A stretch of 64,000 bases of DNA from Acinetobacter ihumii (GTDB taxonomy: Bacteria; Pseudomonadota; Gammaproteobacteria; Pseudomonadales; Moraxellaceae), in the NCBI RefSeq assembly GCF_900625095.1, contig NZ_LR130760.1:1541354-1605353 (forward strand). The letters are read 5' to 3'. Made by a program: the position numbers and the translations under genes. The notes under the pieces are model-generated. The model had not been told where the DNA came from, searched no databases, and saw only the letters and a list, made by a program, of their open reading frames with translations. Positions 16,256-25,343 of the stretch are shown here, in pieces (the first letter of the stretch is position 1; each line of letters begins with the position of its first letter).

Positions 16256-18148
16256 ATGGCGATTCCTCAACACACGATTGATCAAATTCTGGATCGTACT
16301 GATCTGGTCGAACTGATTGGTCAACGGGTCAAGCTGAAAAAAACCGGACGAAGCTATTCGGGCTGTTGCCCGTTCCATCAGGAAAAAACACCATCTTTTC
16401 ATGTGTATCGTGACAAAGGCTATTACCACTGTTTTGGCTGTCAGGCCAATGGCAATGCCATTCGCTTTTTGATGGACATTGATAGCCGTAATTTTATTGA
16501 TGTCATGAAAGAACTTTCCAGCAAAGCAGGAATCGAATTACCTCAAGATAACTTTGACCATAAAAAACTCTCTTACAAACGTACACCACAAAAAATTGAA
16601 CCCAAAGCGATTTCAGCACCTGAAATTGCATCCCCCTACGTCACACAACAAGATCCAGATCAAGCTTTTGCCGATGCATCCAATATTGAGATGCCCAACT
16701 ATTTTGATGATCCTTTTGCCCAGTTTGATGTTTCGTTTTCAGCATTTGAAGAAATACCGCAAGAGGGAAATTTATACGACCTACTGGAAAATGTTGCCCA
16801 GTTTTATGAACGGCAACTTCCACACAGTAAAAAAGCACAGGCCTATTTTAAACAACGTGGACTCAGCGCTGACACGATTCAATTTTGGCGTTTAGGTTAT
16901 GCACCTGAAGATTGGCAACATTTGGAAAAAGCCTTTCCACAGGACATTGATGGTCTTAAAAAAGTCGGCTTAATTCGTTCAAGCGATAACGGACGAGATT
17001 TTGATTTACTGCGTGAGCGCGTGATTTTTCCGATTCGTGATGCAAAAGGTCGGGTGGTCGGTTTTGGTGGTCGGGCGCTAAATGATGACATTAAACCCAA
17101 ATATATTAACTCACCAGATTCAGATATTTTTCATAAGAATCAGTTGCTTTATGGGCTTTATGAAGGGCGAAAACTCAAAGCCCATGACTGGTTGATGGTC
17201 GAAGGCTACATGGATGTGATTGCCTTACAACAATATGGCGTCTATGGCGCAGTGGCAACACTCGGAACCGCCAGTAATGCAGATCATCTGAATACTTTAT
17301 TTAAACAAAATCCAAGAATTACCATTGCCTTTGATGGTGATGCCGCAGGGCAAAAAGCAGCCAGACGAACACTGGAAATTGCACTACCCCTCTTAAATGA
17401 TGGTCGTGAACTCAAGTTTTTTGTGCTGCCCAATGAACATGATCCAGATTCATTGATTCGTCGTGAAGGTCTGGAAAGTTTTAATCGGTTACTGGATCAA
17501 GCACCGTTATTGTCCGATTTTGTTTTTGCCCATTTAACAGGACAACACGATATTTCCAGTCCAGAAGGTAAAAGTCTGGTCATGGGTGAGCTCAAGGAGC
17601 TTACCGAGCTACTTCCTAAACATGGCTCATATCGTTATTTGCTCACCCAATCATTTCGGGAAAAACTAGGTTTAGGACGTAAATGGACACCGCAAATCAG
17701 TCACGATGCCTCTTTGTCATTTAATATCCAAACCAAAGATGAAGATTTTGCCATCGCCATTTTGATGCACCATCCTTATTTATATATCCATTTTGAAGCT
17801 TTACGTGCTGTGATTGATGCCAATGAATTGCTCAGCAAAATTCTAGCGATTCTGGATCGTGTTTTTGATGAATTACCTGATGATCAGGAATTGGCAACCT
17901 ATTATGTTTTGGGTGCATGTAGTGCTTATTGCCATGAAATTGCAGATATCATGCAAAGAACCAATATTGAAAGCCTGACACAAGCCCCTGAAATTGCAGA
18001 CAAACTCGCGAAAGAATACTCACTGGGTTTGCAGGAAAAATACTTACGTCAAAAACTTAAAGCACCCATTTCTCTTTTGGAATCACGCAATTTGCGTCAA
18101 CAGCTCAATGAATTAACCAAACAAATTGGCTTAAGATTGTTATCTTAA
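16256..18148 (+). CDS. dnaG: DNA primase
   Basis: A 630-residue primase that makes RNA primers at the replication fork. The CHC2 zinc finger is CPFHQEKTPSF...YYHCFGCQANG (C38, H41, C59, C62). The catalytic core has FGGRALND, the TOPRIM Glu in VEGYMDVIALQQYG, and AFDGDAAGQKAARR. The C-terminal helicase-binding domain covers the last 150 residues. Between the zinc finger and core is a low-complexity, Pro/Asp/Phe-rich linker (residues ~92-165) clearly longer than in E. coli. The ATG at 16256 is preferred to the TTG at 16250. It ends five bases from the convergent hemA. Confidence 0.97.
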   Translation: MAIPQHTIDQILDRTDLVELIGQRVKLKKTGRSYSGCCPFHQEKTPSFHVYRDKGYYHCFGCQANGNAIRFLMDIDSRNFIDVMKELSSKAGIELPQDNFDHKKLSYKRTPQKIEPKAISAPEIASPYVTQQDPDQAFADASNIEMPNYFDDPFAQFDVSFSAFEEIPQEGNLYDLLENVAQFYERQLPHSKKAQAYFKQRGLSADTIQFWRLGYAPEDWQHLEKAFPQDIDGLKKVGLIRSSDNGRDFDLLRERVIFPIRDAKGRVVGFGGRALNDDIKPKYINSPDSDIFHKNQLLYGLYEGRKLKAHDWLMVEGYMDVIALQQYGVYGAVATLGTASNADHLNTLFKQNPRITIAFDGDAAGQKAARRTLEIALPLLNDGRELKFFVLPNEHDPDSLIRREGLESFNRLLDQAPLLSDFVFAHLTGQHDISSPEGKSLVMGELKELTELLPKHGSYRYLLTQSFREKLGLGRKWTPQISHDASLSFNIQTKDEDFAIAILMHHPYLYIHFEALRAVIDANELLSKILAILDRVFDELPDDQELATYYVLGACSAYCHEIADIMQRTNIESLTQAPEIADKLAKEYSLGLQEKYLRQKLKAPISLLESRNLRQQLNELTKQIGLRLLS

Positions 18149-18153
18149 ACTGA

Positions 18154-19437
18154 TTATTTTTTGGGTTTGCGCTCATTGGCAAAAACCTCTGCCAATTGGT
18201 TTTGCATCCATTCAAAATAATCAGGACTTTCATTTTGTGCGGCTTCACGCAGTAAAATTGAAGTCGGATGTAGCATTTTCTGGGTTAAGCGATGTGCAAA
18301 GTTTTTTAGTACATCTTCAGGGTGCTTGCCTGTTTTTAAAGCCTCAAGTGCTCGCTCTAACTCTAGCTGAGTTTGCGCTTCACTTTGTTCTCTATAGGCA
18401 TGAATGGTACTCCCCGCTTGCTGGATTTTTTGCTGGGTCACCAGTTGCGTTGCCAACTGATTGACCATGACTTCCGCCTCAACAGCAGCCTGTCGACGTT
18501 GTGCCAGATTTTCATCTATAACGCTTTGTAGGTCATCCACCCCATACAAATAAACGCCATCCAGACTTTCAACTTTGGGATCGATATCACGGGGTACAGC
18601 CAAATCCACCATTAACATCTGTTTGTAGCGTCGTTTTTTTAAAGCTGCACGCACATCTTTATAATGAATGACTTGATGTAAACTGCCCGTACAACTCGAT
18701 ACCACATCTGCCCGATGTAAATGGTCTGCCAACTGATTAAATTCAATAATCTCGACATCCACTTGCTGCGCAATTTCCTGCGACAAATGTTCAGCACGTT
18801 CACGACTACGATTACAAATAATCATTTTCGCAACGCCCATTTCAGCCAGATGCTTGGCCACCAAGCTATTCATTTCGCCTGCTGCCACCACCATCACGGT
18901 CAACTGTTCAGGATGGCTAAACACCTGCAAAGCCAACTGCGCAACTGAATAGCCCATCGAAACCGCATGGCTACCTACTGCTGTTTCAGTACGAACCCGT
19001 TTCGCAGCATAAAAAGCGTATTCAAAAATTCGGTTTAAATCTGGGGAAATCGTCTGTGCTTCTTTAGACAGATTCAGCGCACTTTTGACCTGCCCTAAAA
19101 TCTGCGGCTCTCCCAGCATCAGCGAATCAAGCCCACTCGCGACCCGCATCAAATGTGTAACTGCTTGCGCGTTTTCGTAACGATAAACATGATGAAGTAA
19201 TTGTTTTACTTCAATATCATTTGATTGGGCAAGCCAGTCGAGCACCTGATCGGCATGATCAGCAATCGCATACACTTCAGTACGATTACAGGTTGAGACC
19301 ACCACCATATCATTTAAAGACTGGTGATGACGTTGCTCGGCAAGTAAGACACTTAATCGCTCTGCATTAAAAGCGATTTGTTCTCTTAACTCTACGGAAG
19401 CTGTTTGATGGTTGACACCCAATGCAAAGAAGGACAT
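18154..19437 (-). CDS. hemA: Glutamyl-tRNA reductase
   Basis: A 427-residue NADPH-dependent enzyme that reduces Glu-tRNA(Glu) to glutamate-1-semialdehyde, the first step of C5-pathway tetrapyrrole synthesis. The catalytic Cys is C50 in [13 protein letters not shown], and the neighbouring motifs [17 protein letters not shown] and [10 protein letters not shown] are conserved. The NADPH domain has [20 protein letters not shown], and the C-terminal dimerisation helix is rich in Gln and Glu. It feeds the haem and sirohaem branches; cysG, for sirohaem, is also in this window. It is divergent from the TPR protein, with about 100 bases between the starts. Confidence 0.97.
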   Translation of the reverse strand: MSFFALGVNHQTASVELREQIAFNAERLSVLLAEQRHHQSLNDMVVVSTCNRTEVYAIADHADQVLDWLAQSNDIEVKQLLHHVYRYENAQAVTHLMRVASGLDSLMLGEPQILGQVKSALNLSKEAQTISPDLNRIFEYAFYAAKRVRTETAVGSHAVSMGYSVAQLALQVFSHPEQLTVMVVAAGEMNSLVAKHLAEMGVAKMIICNRSRERAEHLSQEIAQQVDVEIIEFNQLADHLHRADVVSSCTGSLHQVIHYKDVRAALKKRRYKQMLMVDLAVPRDIDPKVESLDGVYLYGVDDLQSVIDENLAQRRQAAVEAEVMVNQLATQLVTQQKIQQAGSTIHAYREQSEAQTQLELERALEALKTGKHPEDVLKNFAHRLTQKMLHPTSILLREAAQNESPDYFEWMQNQLAEVFANERKPKK

Positions 19438-19536
19438 ATCAGATCATCAATTCGCTAAATTTATGCTATTGTGCATTAAAGGTGTCATAAAAAGCATACT
19501 AGATTATGAAAAAATGGATTACTAACATTGCGTCAA

Positions 19537-21240
19537 ATGAATTGCCGATTTAACGGTACGTCGCTTAGACAATATTCTACCACATTCTTACTGTTAGGGA
19601 GCATGGCATCAGCTGTACATGTACGGGCGATGGCTGATTTTCATCCAGCACCACTCAATAGTGAAGCACTTAAACAAAGCATGATTGCCGAGTTTGCACT
19701 GGCTTATGATGATATCCCAACGGCTATTCATAATTACACTGTCTTGGCTATAAAAAGCAATTCACCCGAAGTAAAACAGCGTGCGCTGGATATTGCACTT
19801 GAATATAACGACACAAAAGCTGCTCTGGACATAGCTACACATTGGGTGGCACAAGAACCTGAAGATGTTCCTGCCCTATTCTATTTGGCGCATATCGCAC
19901 TCAAAGCGCATGAATATAAACTGGCTGCCAATACGCTGGACAAAATTTTAAATATTGATCCCAATGCTGATTTAGAACAAATTGTCGCAGGCATTTCCCC
20001 AGAATCCCCTACGGATCGTGCCGACTTACTGCATATTTTAAATATCAGCAAGGAAAAAAATAATCCCTCTGTGCTTGCACTTATTGCAGGTCTGGAAGCC
20101 CAAAATGGCGATTTGGATCAAGCACTTGTGACCATTAATCGGGCATTACGCAAACGCCCCAAAGTCACAGGATTTATTTTAATGAAAGCCAATTTATTGA
20201 CTGGACTGGGTGACCTAGAAGGCGCACAGCAATGGTATGCGAAATCCAGTCGGCGGCACAAAGATAATCTGGAAGTTCGTTTGGCAGAAGCCCGATTTCT
20301 GGTCAAAAATAATCAGCCAGAATTAGCACTGGAAAAACTAAAAAGTATTATCAAAGACTGGCCAGATGCCGAAGAAGCTAAATTTATTGCAGGTTTAACC
20401 AGTATTGACCTTAAACAATATGATAAAGCTGAACAATATCTGGTCGACCTACGTTATTCAGCCAAATATCAAAATGATGCGTATTATTATTTGGCTGTAA
20501 ATGCAGAACGCAAACAACATTTTGAAACTGCCAAAGCCTATTATCGTTTGGTTGATGGCAGCCTCTATGTGGTTTCAAGGCGTAATATGGTTGCGATTTT
20601 TGAAAGCCAGAAAAACCTGAATGACGCATTACGCTTTTTAACTCAGGAACGAGTCAACTATCCGCAACATGCCAGTTTTTTATATCAGGCGCAGGCAGAA
20701 ATTTTGAGAAAAATGGGCAATAAAAAGGCCGCCATTCGTCTGCTGGATGAAGCAGTTAAAAATATTCCAGATGATCCTGAACTGCTATATGCTGAAGTTT
20801 TAATGCTTGATCCTAATATTGATCGAAATAAATTGGATCGCGCGCTGAAGCAACTGTTACAAATCGAACCGAATAGTCCTACTTATTTAAATGCCTATGC
20901 TTATACCTTAGCGTTGCAAAATCGGCGACTAGGCGAAGCCAGAGAATATGCTGAATTGGCACTTGAATATGCACCTGAACAAGCGTCGATTCTGGATACC
21001 CTCGGTTATATCGCTTTTTTACAAAATGATTTCCCTGCGGCAGCTGACGCATTGGGGAAAGCGTATCACTTAAGTCACAATGTCAATATTGGGATTCGTT
21101 TCGCCAAAGCCTTATATATGCAAGGTGATCTGGATAAATACAGTCAGGTGTTACAGCAGCTCAAACAAAAACATGCAAATGATCCACAATTACAACAACT
21201 TGATGGATTAATCTTACCGATAAGTACCAAAAAGAGTTAG
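19537..21240 (+). CDS. Secreted/periplasmic TPR-repeat protein
   Basis: A 567-residue protein with an N-terminal export signal (hydrophobic FLLLGSMASAVHV after a basic start) and about ten or more tetratricopeptide repeats, for example PALFYLAHIALKAHEYKLAANTLDKILNIDP and LARFLVKNNQPELALEKL-like units, to near the C-terminus (SILDTLGYIAFLQNDFPAAADALGKAYHLS). TPR arrays mediate protein contacts. It is three bases upstream of lolB, and homologues beside lolB are seen in other pseudomonads, so a role near the cell envelope is a fair inference. A TTG at 19528 is an alternative start; ATG 19537 is preferred. Confidence 0.85.
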   Translation: MNCRFNGTSLRQYSTTFLLLGSMASAVHVRAMADFHPAPLNSEALKQSMIAEFALAYDDIPTAIHNYTVLAIKSNSPEVKQRALDIALEYNDTKAALDIATHWVAQEPEDVPALFYLAHIALKAHEYKLAANTLDKILNIDPNADLEQIVAGISPESPTDRADLLHILNISKEKNNPSVLALIAGLEAQNGDLDQALVTINRALRKRPKVTGFILMKANLLTGLGDLEGAQQWYAKSSRRHKDNLEVRLAEARFLVKNNQPELALEKLKSIIKDWPDAEEAKFIAGLTSIDLKQYDKAEQYLVDLRYSAKYQNDAYYYLAVNAERKQHFETAKAYYRLVDGSLYVVSRRNMVAIFESQKNLNDALRFLTQERVNYPQHASFLYQAQAEILRKMGNKKAAIRLLDEAVKNIPDDPELLYAEVLMLDPNIDRNKLDRALKQLLQIEPNSPTYLNAYAYTLALQNRRLGEAREYAELALEYAPEQASILDTLGYIAFLQNDFPAAADALGKAYHLSHNVNIGIRFAKALYMQGDLDKYSQVLQQLKQKHANDPQLQQLDGLILPISTKKS

Positions 21241-21243
21241 TTT

Positions 21244-21822
21244 ATGAATAAATTTTCCCAAGCATGTTTGGCTGTATGTAGCTCCAGTGTCCTATTTTTA
21301 ACTGGTTGTCAGCATTTTAGCCAACCACAAATGCCGAAGCACACACAGCCTGAAAGTGAAAACCAATTTAATTTACAAGGCAAGATTGGAGTAAGAACTC
21401 CCCAACAATCAGGTAGCGCATTTTTTAGCTGGGCACAACAACAACAAAATTTTGATATCGAATTGACTGGTATTTTGGGTATGGGGAAAACCCAGATTCA
21501 GGGACAAAATGGTAAAGTCACACTAAATAGCGCAAAAACAGGGCTGATCACCGCAGCCACACCAGAAGAATTACTGGAACGAGCAACAGGATGGCAAGCC
21601 CCAATTACCCATATTATCAGTTGGGTACAAGCCCGACCAGCCACCACACAAGCTCAAGTGTCTCAAGACACAAATGGTCGAATTAACCATATTCAAGAAG
21701 ATGGCTGGAATGTTGATCTGAGCTATGATGCGGAACAAAAACTACCGAATAAACTTATTTTAAAGCAGACACTTGAAGATAACAAAGAAAACCGTATTAC
21801 AATGGTTATTCAAAATCGTTAG
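21244..21822 (+). CDS. lolB: Outer-membrane lipoprotein receptor LolB
   Basis: A 192-residue lipoprotein that accepts lipoproteins from periplasmic LolA and inserts them in the outer membrane. The signal peptide ends in lipobox LTGC with acylated C22. The mature part has the LolB fold strands (FNLQGKIGVRTPQQSGSAFFSWAQQ, IELTGILGMGKTQIQG). It sits between the TPR gene (3 bases upstream) and ispE, part of a lolB-ispE-tRNA(Gln)-prs-rplY-pth order common in gammaproteobacteria. Its partner lolA is at 45005-45700. Confidence 0.95.
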   Translation: MNKFSQACLAVCSSSVLFLTGCQHFSQPQMPKHTQPESENQFNLQGKIGVRTPQQSGSAFFSWAQQQQNFDIELTGILGMGKTQIQGQNGKVTLNSAKTGLITAATPEELLERATGWQAPITHIISWVQARPATTQAQVSQDTNGRINHIQEDGWNVDLSYDAEQKLPNKLILKQTLEDNKENRITMVIQNR

Positions 21823-21836
21823 ACCAAGTGAAGATG

Positions 21837-22664
21837 ATGATTCGGGTTCCCTCTCCAGCTAAACTCAATTTGTTTTTGCATATCACAGGCCGCCGCGCAG
21901 ATGGCTATCATGAATTGCAAACCATTTTCGAGTTGATTGATTTATATGACTGGATGAGTTTCGAAGTGCAATCTGGCATGGATCTCCACATTGCAGGATT
22001 GGAGCAAGTCGATTTAAAGCACAATCTGATTTATCGTGCAGCAGAGTTAATCAAACCCTACGCCACACAATCGTGTGGTCTAAAAGTTCACATCGAAAAA
22101 AATATTCCCATGGGCGCAGGATTAGGCGGTGGTTCATCTAATGCTGCCACCACCCTGATCGTGCTTAATCAACTGTGGCAATGTCAGTTAAATATTCAAC
22201 AATTGGCCGAGCTTGGATTACAGTTAGGAGCGGATGTTCCCGTGTTTGTACATGGTCAAAATGCATGGGCAGAAGGTGTTGGTGAACGTTTATCATTCAT
22301 AGACTTAGAACAAAAACAATACATTATTTTAAAACCTGACTGTTTTATCAGCACTCAACAGTTATTTTCACAAAAAACATTGACAAGAGATTCCAAGCCC
22401 ACTACATTTTGCGCCTATCAGTTAAAGCCATTTAACTTTGGAAATAACTTTGAGCCAGTCGCAAGAAGTTTATATCCAGAAGTAAATGAAGCAATGCAAT
22501 ATTTAGATCAATTTGGTCAGGCAAAGCTTACAGGAACAGGTGCTTGTGTTTTTACTGAAGTCAATGCTGAAATGAACATTGCTGAAATTGTTGCAAACTC
22601 ACCATGTAAAGCTTATGTGGTTCATAGTTTAAAACAATCTCCACTGTGTGATTTTCAACTTTGA
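21837..22664 (+). CDS. ispE: 4-diphosphocytidyl-2-C-methyl-D-erythritol kinase
   Basis: A 275-residue GHMP-family kinase of the MEP isoprenoid pathway that phosphorylates CDP-methylerythritol at the 2-hydroxyl. The N-terminal PSPAKLNLFLHITGRRADGYHELQTIF is diagnostic. The ATP-binding loop is IPMGAGLGGGSSNAAT, and the C-terminal GxGACVF motif reads KLTGTGACVF. The family usually begins MIRVPSPAK-like, so ATG 21837 is preferred, but GTG 21828 and ATG 21834 are in frame. The first tRNA-Gln gene starts four bases after the stop. ispB elsewhere in the window uses the same pathway's products. Confidence 0.95.
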   Translation: MIRVPSPAKLNLFLHITGRRADGYHELQTIFELIDLYDWMSFEVQSGMDLHIAGLEQVDLKHNLIYRAAELIKPYATQSCGLKVHIEKNIPMGAGLGGGSSNAATTLIVLNQLWQCQLNIQQLAELGLQLGADVPVFVHGQNAWAEGVGERLSFIDLEQKQYIILKPDCFISTQQLFSQKTLTRDSKPTTFCAYQLKPFNFGNNFEPVARSLYPEVNEAMQYLDQFGQAKLTGTGACVFTEVNAEMNIAEIVANSPCKAYVVHSLKQSPLCDFQL

Positions 22665-22668
22665 AGAT

Positions 22669-22743
22669 AGGGGCGTCGCCAAGTGGTAAGGCACCGGGTT
22701 TTGATCTCGGCATCCGTTGGTTCGAATCCAGCCGCCCCTGCCA
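22669..22743 (+). tRNA. tRNA-Gln (TTG), copy 1 of 4
   Basis: A 75-nt tRNA with encoded CCA. Acceptor stem AGGGGCG/CGCCCCT; anticodon loop TTTTGAT with anticodon TTG. It begins four bases after the ispE stop. All four copies are identical. Confidence 0.97.
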
Positions 22744-22766
22744 ATCACATCTGAGATTTCTGTATT

Positions 22767-22841
22767 AGGGGCGTCGCCAAGTGGTAAGGCACCGGGTTTT
22801 GATCTCGGCATCCGTTGGTTCGAATCCAGCCGCCCCTGCCA
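22767..22841 (+). tRNA. tRNA-Gln (TTG), copy 2 of 4
   Basis: The same 75-nt sequence as copy 1, after a 23-nt spacer. Anticodon TTG, CCA encoded. Probably processed from one multi-tRNA transcript. Confidence 0.97.
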
Positions 22842-22857
22842 TTACAGATTTCGAATT

Positions 22858-22932
22858 AGGGGCGTCGCCAAGTGGTAAGGCACCGGGTTTTGATCTCGGC
22901 ATCCGTTGGTTCGAATCCAGCCGCCCCTGCCA
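22858..22932 (+). tRNA. tRNA-Gln (TTG), copy 3 of 4
   Basis: Identical to copies 1 and 2, after a 16-nt spacer. Anticodon TTG, CCA encoded. Confidence 0.97.
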
Positions 22933-23024
22933 TGAATATCCTTTTGTCAGACCAATCGTTTGTTCTGTTTTTTGTTGAATTTTCTTGACATAAACAGCTA
23001 AAACCATTAAAGTTCTGCCGCATT

Positions 23025-23099
23025 AGGGGCGTCGCCAAGTGGTAAGGCACCGGGTTTTGATCTCGGCATCCGTTGGTTCGAATCCAGCCGCCCCTGCCA
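23025..23099 (+). tRNA. tRNA-Gln (TTG), copy 4 of 4
   Basis: Identical to the other three but separated from copy 3 by 92 nt. Anticodon TTG, CCA encoded. The spacer to prs holds two short hairpin repeats. Confidence 0.97.
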
Positions 23100-23151
23100 T
23101 ATAACAGATTGTCTTTTAAACTACCCGTTGGAAAAATTAACCCTTTTTCCT

Positions 23152-23180
23152 TTGCGCTCGGATCAAGCATGGCTTAATCC
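23152..23180. repeat. Short hairpin repeat, degenerate copy (TTGCGCTCGG element)
   Basis: It starts with the conserved TTGCGCTCGG (23152-23161). A shortened hairpin AAGC-atg-GCTT (23165-23175) follows, then AATCC. It appears to be a decayed member of the repeat family seen at 23207-23248 and 41102-41217. Confidence 0.5.
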
Positions 23181-23206
23181 TATTGGAACAATCACCGATT
23201 TTCCTC

Positions 23207-23248
23207 TTGCGCTCGGGTGAAGCGTTGCTTCACGTAATCCTCGCTCAG
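23207..23248. repeat. Short hairpin repeat before prs (TTGCGCTCGG element)
   Basis: Conserved TTGCGCTCGG (23207-23216), a perfect 7-bp hairpin GTGAAGC-gtt-GCTTCAC (23217-23233), then GTAATCCTCGCTCAGG. The flanks match the copies near cysG, but the stem sequence differs. It ends eight bases before the prs start. Confidence 0.75.
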
Positions 23249-23255
23249 GTGCTTC

Positions 23256-24209
23256 ATGCCCAATCTTGTCGTTTTTAGTGGAACTGCTCATCCACAATTT
23301 GCTCAAAAAGTTGTTAGCCACTTGCATATCCCATTGGGAGCTGCTGCTGTAGGTAAATTTTCTGATGGTGAAATTACTGTCGAAATTACTGAAAATGTGC
23401 GTGGTAAAGACGTTTTTATTGTTCAGCCGACCTGTGCACCGACCAATGATAACCTGATGGAAATTCTGGTTATGGCAGATGCTTTACGTCGCGCAAGTGC
23501 AGGACGTATTACGGCGGTCATTCCTTATTTTGGTTATGCACGTCAAGACCGTCGTCCTCGTTCAACCCGTGTTCCAATTACTGCAAAAGTCGTCGCAGAT
23601 ATGCTGACCACTGTAGGTATTGACCGAGTTGTCATGATCGACTTGCATGCTGACCAGATTCAGGGCTTCTTCGATATTCCAGTTGATAACATTTACGGTA
23701 CGCCTGCACTACTGGCTGACTTACGTCAACAACAGCACCATAACCTGATGGTGGTTTCACCAGATGTAGGCGGTGTGGTTCGTGCGCGTGCTGTAGCCAA
23801 ACAAATGGGCGATATTGATCTTGCAATTATCGACAAGCGTCGTCAAAAAGCCAATGAGTCTCAAGTCATGCATTTGATTGGTGATGTGAAAGACCGCGAT
23901 TGCGTGATTGTCGATGATATGGTCGATACCGCTGGTACCTTGTGCAAAGCCGCTGATGCACTTAAACAGTTTGGTGCGCGTCGTGTCGTTGCCTATGCAA
24001 CTCACCCTGTACTTTCAGGTAAAGCCATTGAAAATCTGACCAATTCTGTCATTGATGAGTTAGTGGTGACAGATACTATTCCACTTTCTGTCGATGCGCA
24101 AAATCTGGGTAAAATTCGTCAAGTTTCTGTTGCAGGAATGGTCGCTGAAACAATTCGTCGTATTAATAACGAAGAATCTATTAGCGCAATGTTCGATAGT
24201 TATCTATAA
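23256..24209 (+). CDS. prs: Ribose-phosphate pyrophosphokinase
   Basis: A 317-residue PRPP synthetase that makes 5-phosphoribosyl-1-pyrophosphate from ribose-5-phosphate and ATP for nucleotide, NAD, His and Trp synthesis. Conserved stretches are [66 protein letters not shown], and the PRPP loop [17 protein letters not shown]. The length is standard for class I enzymes. The only ribosome-binding-like sequence (CAGGTG) comes from the repeat directly upstream. It lies between the tRNA-Gln cluster and rplY; its product supports NAD synthesis. Confidence 0.97.
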   Translation: MPNLVVFSGTAHPQFAQKVVSHLHIPLGAAAVGKFSDGEITVEITENVRGKDVFIVQPTCAPTNDNLMEILVMADALRRASAGRITAVIPYFGYARQDRRPRSTRVPITAKVVADMLTTVGIDRVVMIDLHADQIQGFFDIPVDNIYGTPALLADLRQQQHHNLMVVSPDVGGVVRARAVAKQMGDIDLAIIDKRRQKANESQVMHLIGDVKDRDCVIVDDMVDTAGTLCKAADALKQFGARRVVAYATHPVLSGKAIENLTNSVIDELVVTDTIPLSVDAQNLGKIRQVSVAGMVAETIRRINNEESISAMFDSYL

Positions 24210-24227
24210 TAACGCGCAGATTTTTTC

Positions 24228-24254
24228 AAACCCTGGCTTTGGCTGGGGTTTTCT
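24228..24254 (+). terminator. Terminator of prs
   Basis: AAACCCTGGC (24228-24237) pairs with GCTGGGGTTT (24242-24251), ten pairs including two G-T, around a TTTG loop, followed by T and C. Some read-through into rplY is possible. Confidence 0.7.
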
Positions 24255-24308
24255 ATCACTAAACTGGTCGCAAGTTTAGTTTATTTAAACCTTAATGAGG
24301 ATTTACTC

Positions 24309-24605
24309 ATGGCAAATTTCGTATTAAACGCTCAAGCGCGTGCTGAAGACAAGCAAGGGAAAGGTGCGAGCCGCCGCCTTCGTCGTGAAGCATTGGTTCC
24401 AGCAATCATCTATGGTGGTGACGCAGAGCCTGTTACTGTAACTTTAGAACTTCGTGAAGTTGTAAAAGCATTAGAAAACAATGCATTCTTTGAAGAAGTT
24501 GTTGAAATCAAAATTGGTGACAAAGTTGAAAACGTTAAAATCCAAGCGTTACAACGTCATCCTGCTAAAAACACACCAATGCACGCAGATTTTAAACGCG
24601 CATAA
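24309..24605 (+). CDS. rplY: 50S ribosomal protein L25 (short form)
   Basis: A 98-residue 5S rRNA-binding protein. It matches the single-domain L25 type of E. coli rather than the two-domain CTC form: [34 protein letters not shown] at the N-terminus, then an acidic centre, and [20 protein letters not shown] at the end. A good ribosome-binding site (TGAGGA) precedes the ATG. It is followed closely by pth, the usual prs-rplY-pth order. Confidence 0.96.
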   Translation: MANFVLNAQARAEDKQGKGASRRLRREALVPAIIYGGDAEPVTVTLELREVVKALENNAFFEEVVEIKIGDKVENVKIQALQRHPAKNTPMHADFKRA

Positions 24606-24625
24606 TTGGTGTTGAGCGTAAATTA

Positions 24626-25207
24626 GTGTCAAATATTTCGCTAATTGTTGGTTTGGGCAATCCGGGTGCCGAATATGCCCAACCCCGCCATAATGCAGGC
24701 TTCTGGTTTGTAGAACAGCTTGCAGATCAATATGGCATTACTCTTAAAAAAGACCCTAAATTTAACGGTTATACAGGCCGTGGCAATATAGAAGGACACG
24801 ATGTTCGTCTACTCATTCCTACAACCTTTATGAACCGATCCGGTCAAAGTGTCGTTCCCTTTGCCAAGTTTTATCAGATTTCACCCGAATCAATTTTGAT
24901 TGCACATGACGAACTGGATATGGAGCCAGGAGTGATACGCCTTAAAACAGGGGGTGGTCACGGTGGTCATAACGGTTTACGCGATATTGTGCCGCATATC
25001 GGTTCAAATTTTCATCGTTTACGTATTGGAATTGGTCATCCGGGTTCAAAAGATCGTGTTTCTGGTCATGTACTGGGCAAAGCACCTCAAAATGAACAAC
25101 AACTAATGGACGATGCAATTCATCATGCCTTAACCAAAGTCAAATTATTGGTAGAAGGTCAAATTTCTCAGGCAATGAATCAAATCAATGCCTACAAACC
25201 CAATTAA
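24626..25207 (+). CDS. pth: Peptidyl-tRNA hydrolase
   Basis: A 193-residue essential enzyme that recycles peptidyl-tRNA released from stalled ribosomes. Family motifs are IVGLGNPGAEYAQPRHNAGFWFV (catalytic His in RHNAG), TTFMNRSGQSV, IAHDELDMEPG and KTGGGHGGHNGLRDIVPHIGS. The start is a GTG at 24626 in the position expected for the family, 20 bases after rplY. The length is typical. Confidence 0.96.
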   Translation: MSNISLIVGLGNPGAEYAQPRHNAGFWFVEQLADQYGITLKKDPKFNGYTGRGNIEGHDVRLLIPTTFMNRSGQSVVPFAKFYQISPESILIAHDELDMEPGVIRLKTGGGHGGHNGLRDIVPHIGSNFHRLRIGIGHPGSKDRVSGHVLGKAPQNEQQLMDDAIHHALTKVKLLVEGQISQAMNQINAYKPN

Positions 25208-25343
25208 TCTGATTTGTTGAACATTGTTGCTTGCCATCAGCTTTTTTTAAGAGCAAAATGCGCATTCAAATGCCGACTCAAAAAGTCAGACAACGTTTCA
25301 ACCATAAGATCATACGCTTAGGTCAACTCAGGAGACGCTAACC

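Noticed and set aside
16641..16838. Antisense frame over the dnaG linker region
   Set aside because: Shadow of the low-complexity linker of DNA primase; no ribosome-binding site.
22629..23170. Open frames across the tRNA-Gln cluster with repeated WIRTNGCRDQNPVPYHLATPL-like peptides
   Set aside because: The repeats are translations of four identical tRNA genes and are known as false proteins in databases.
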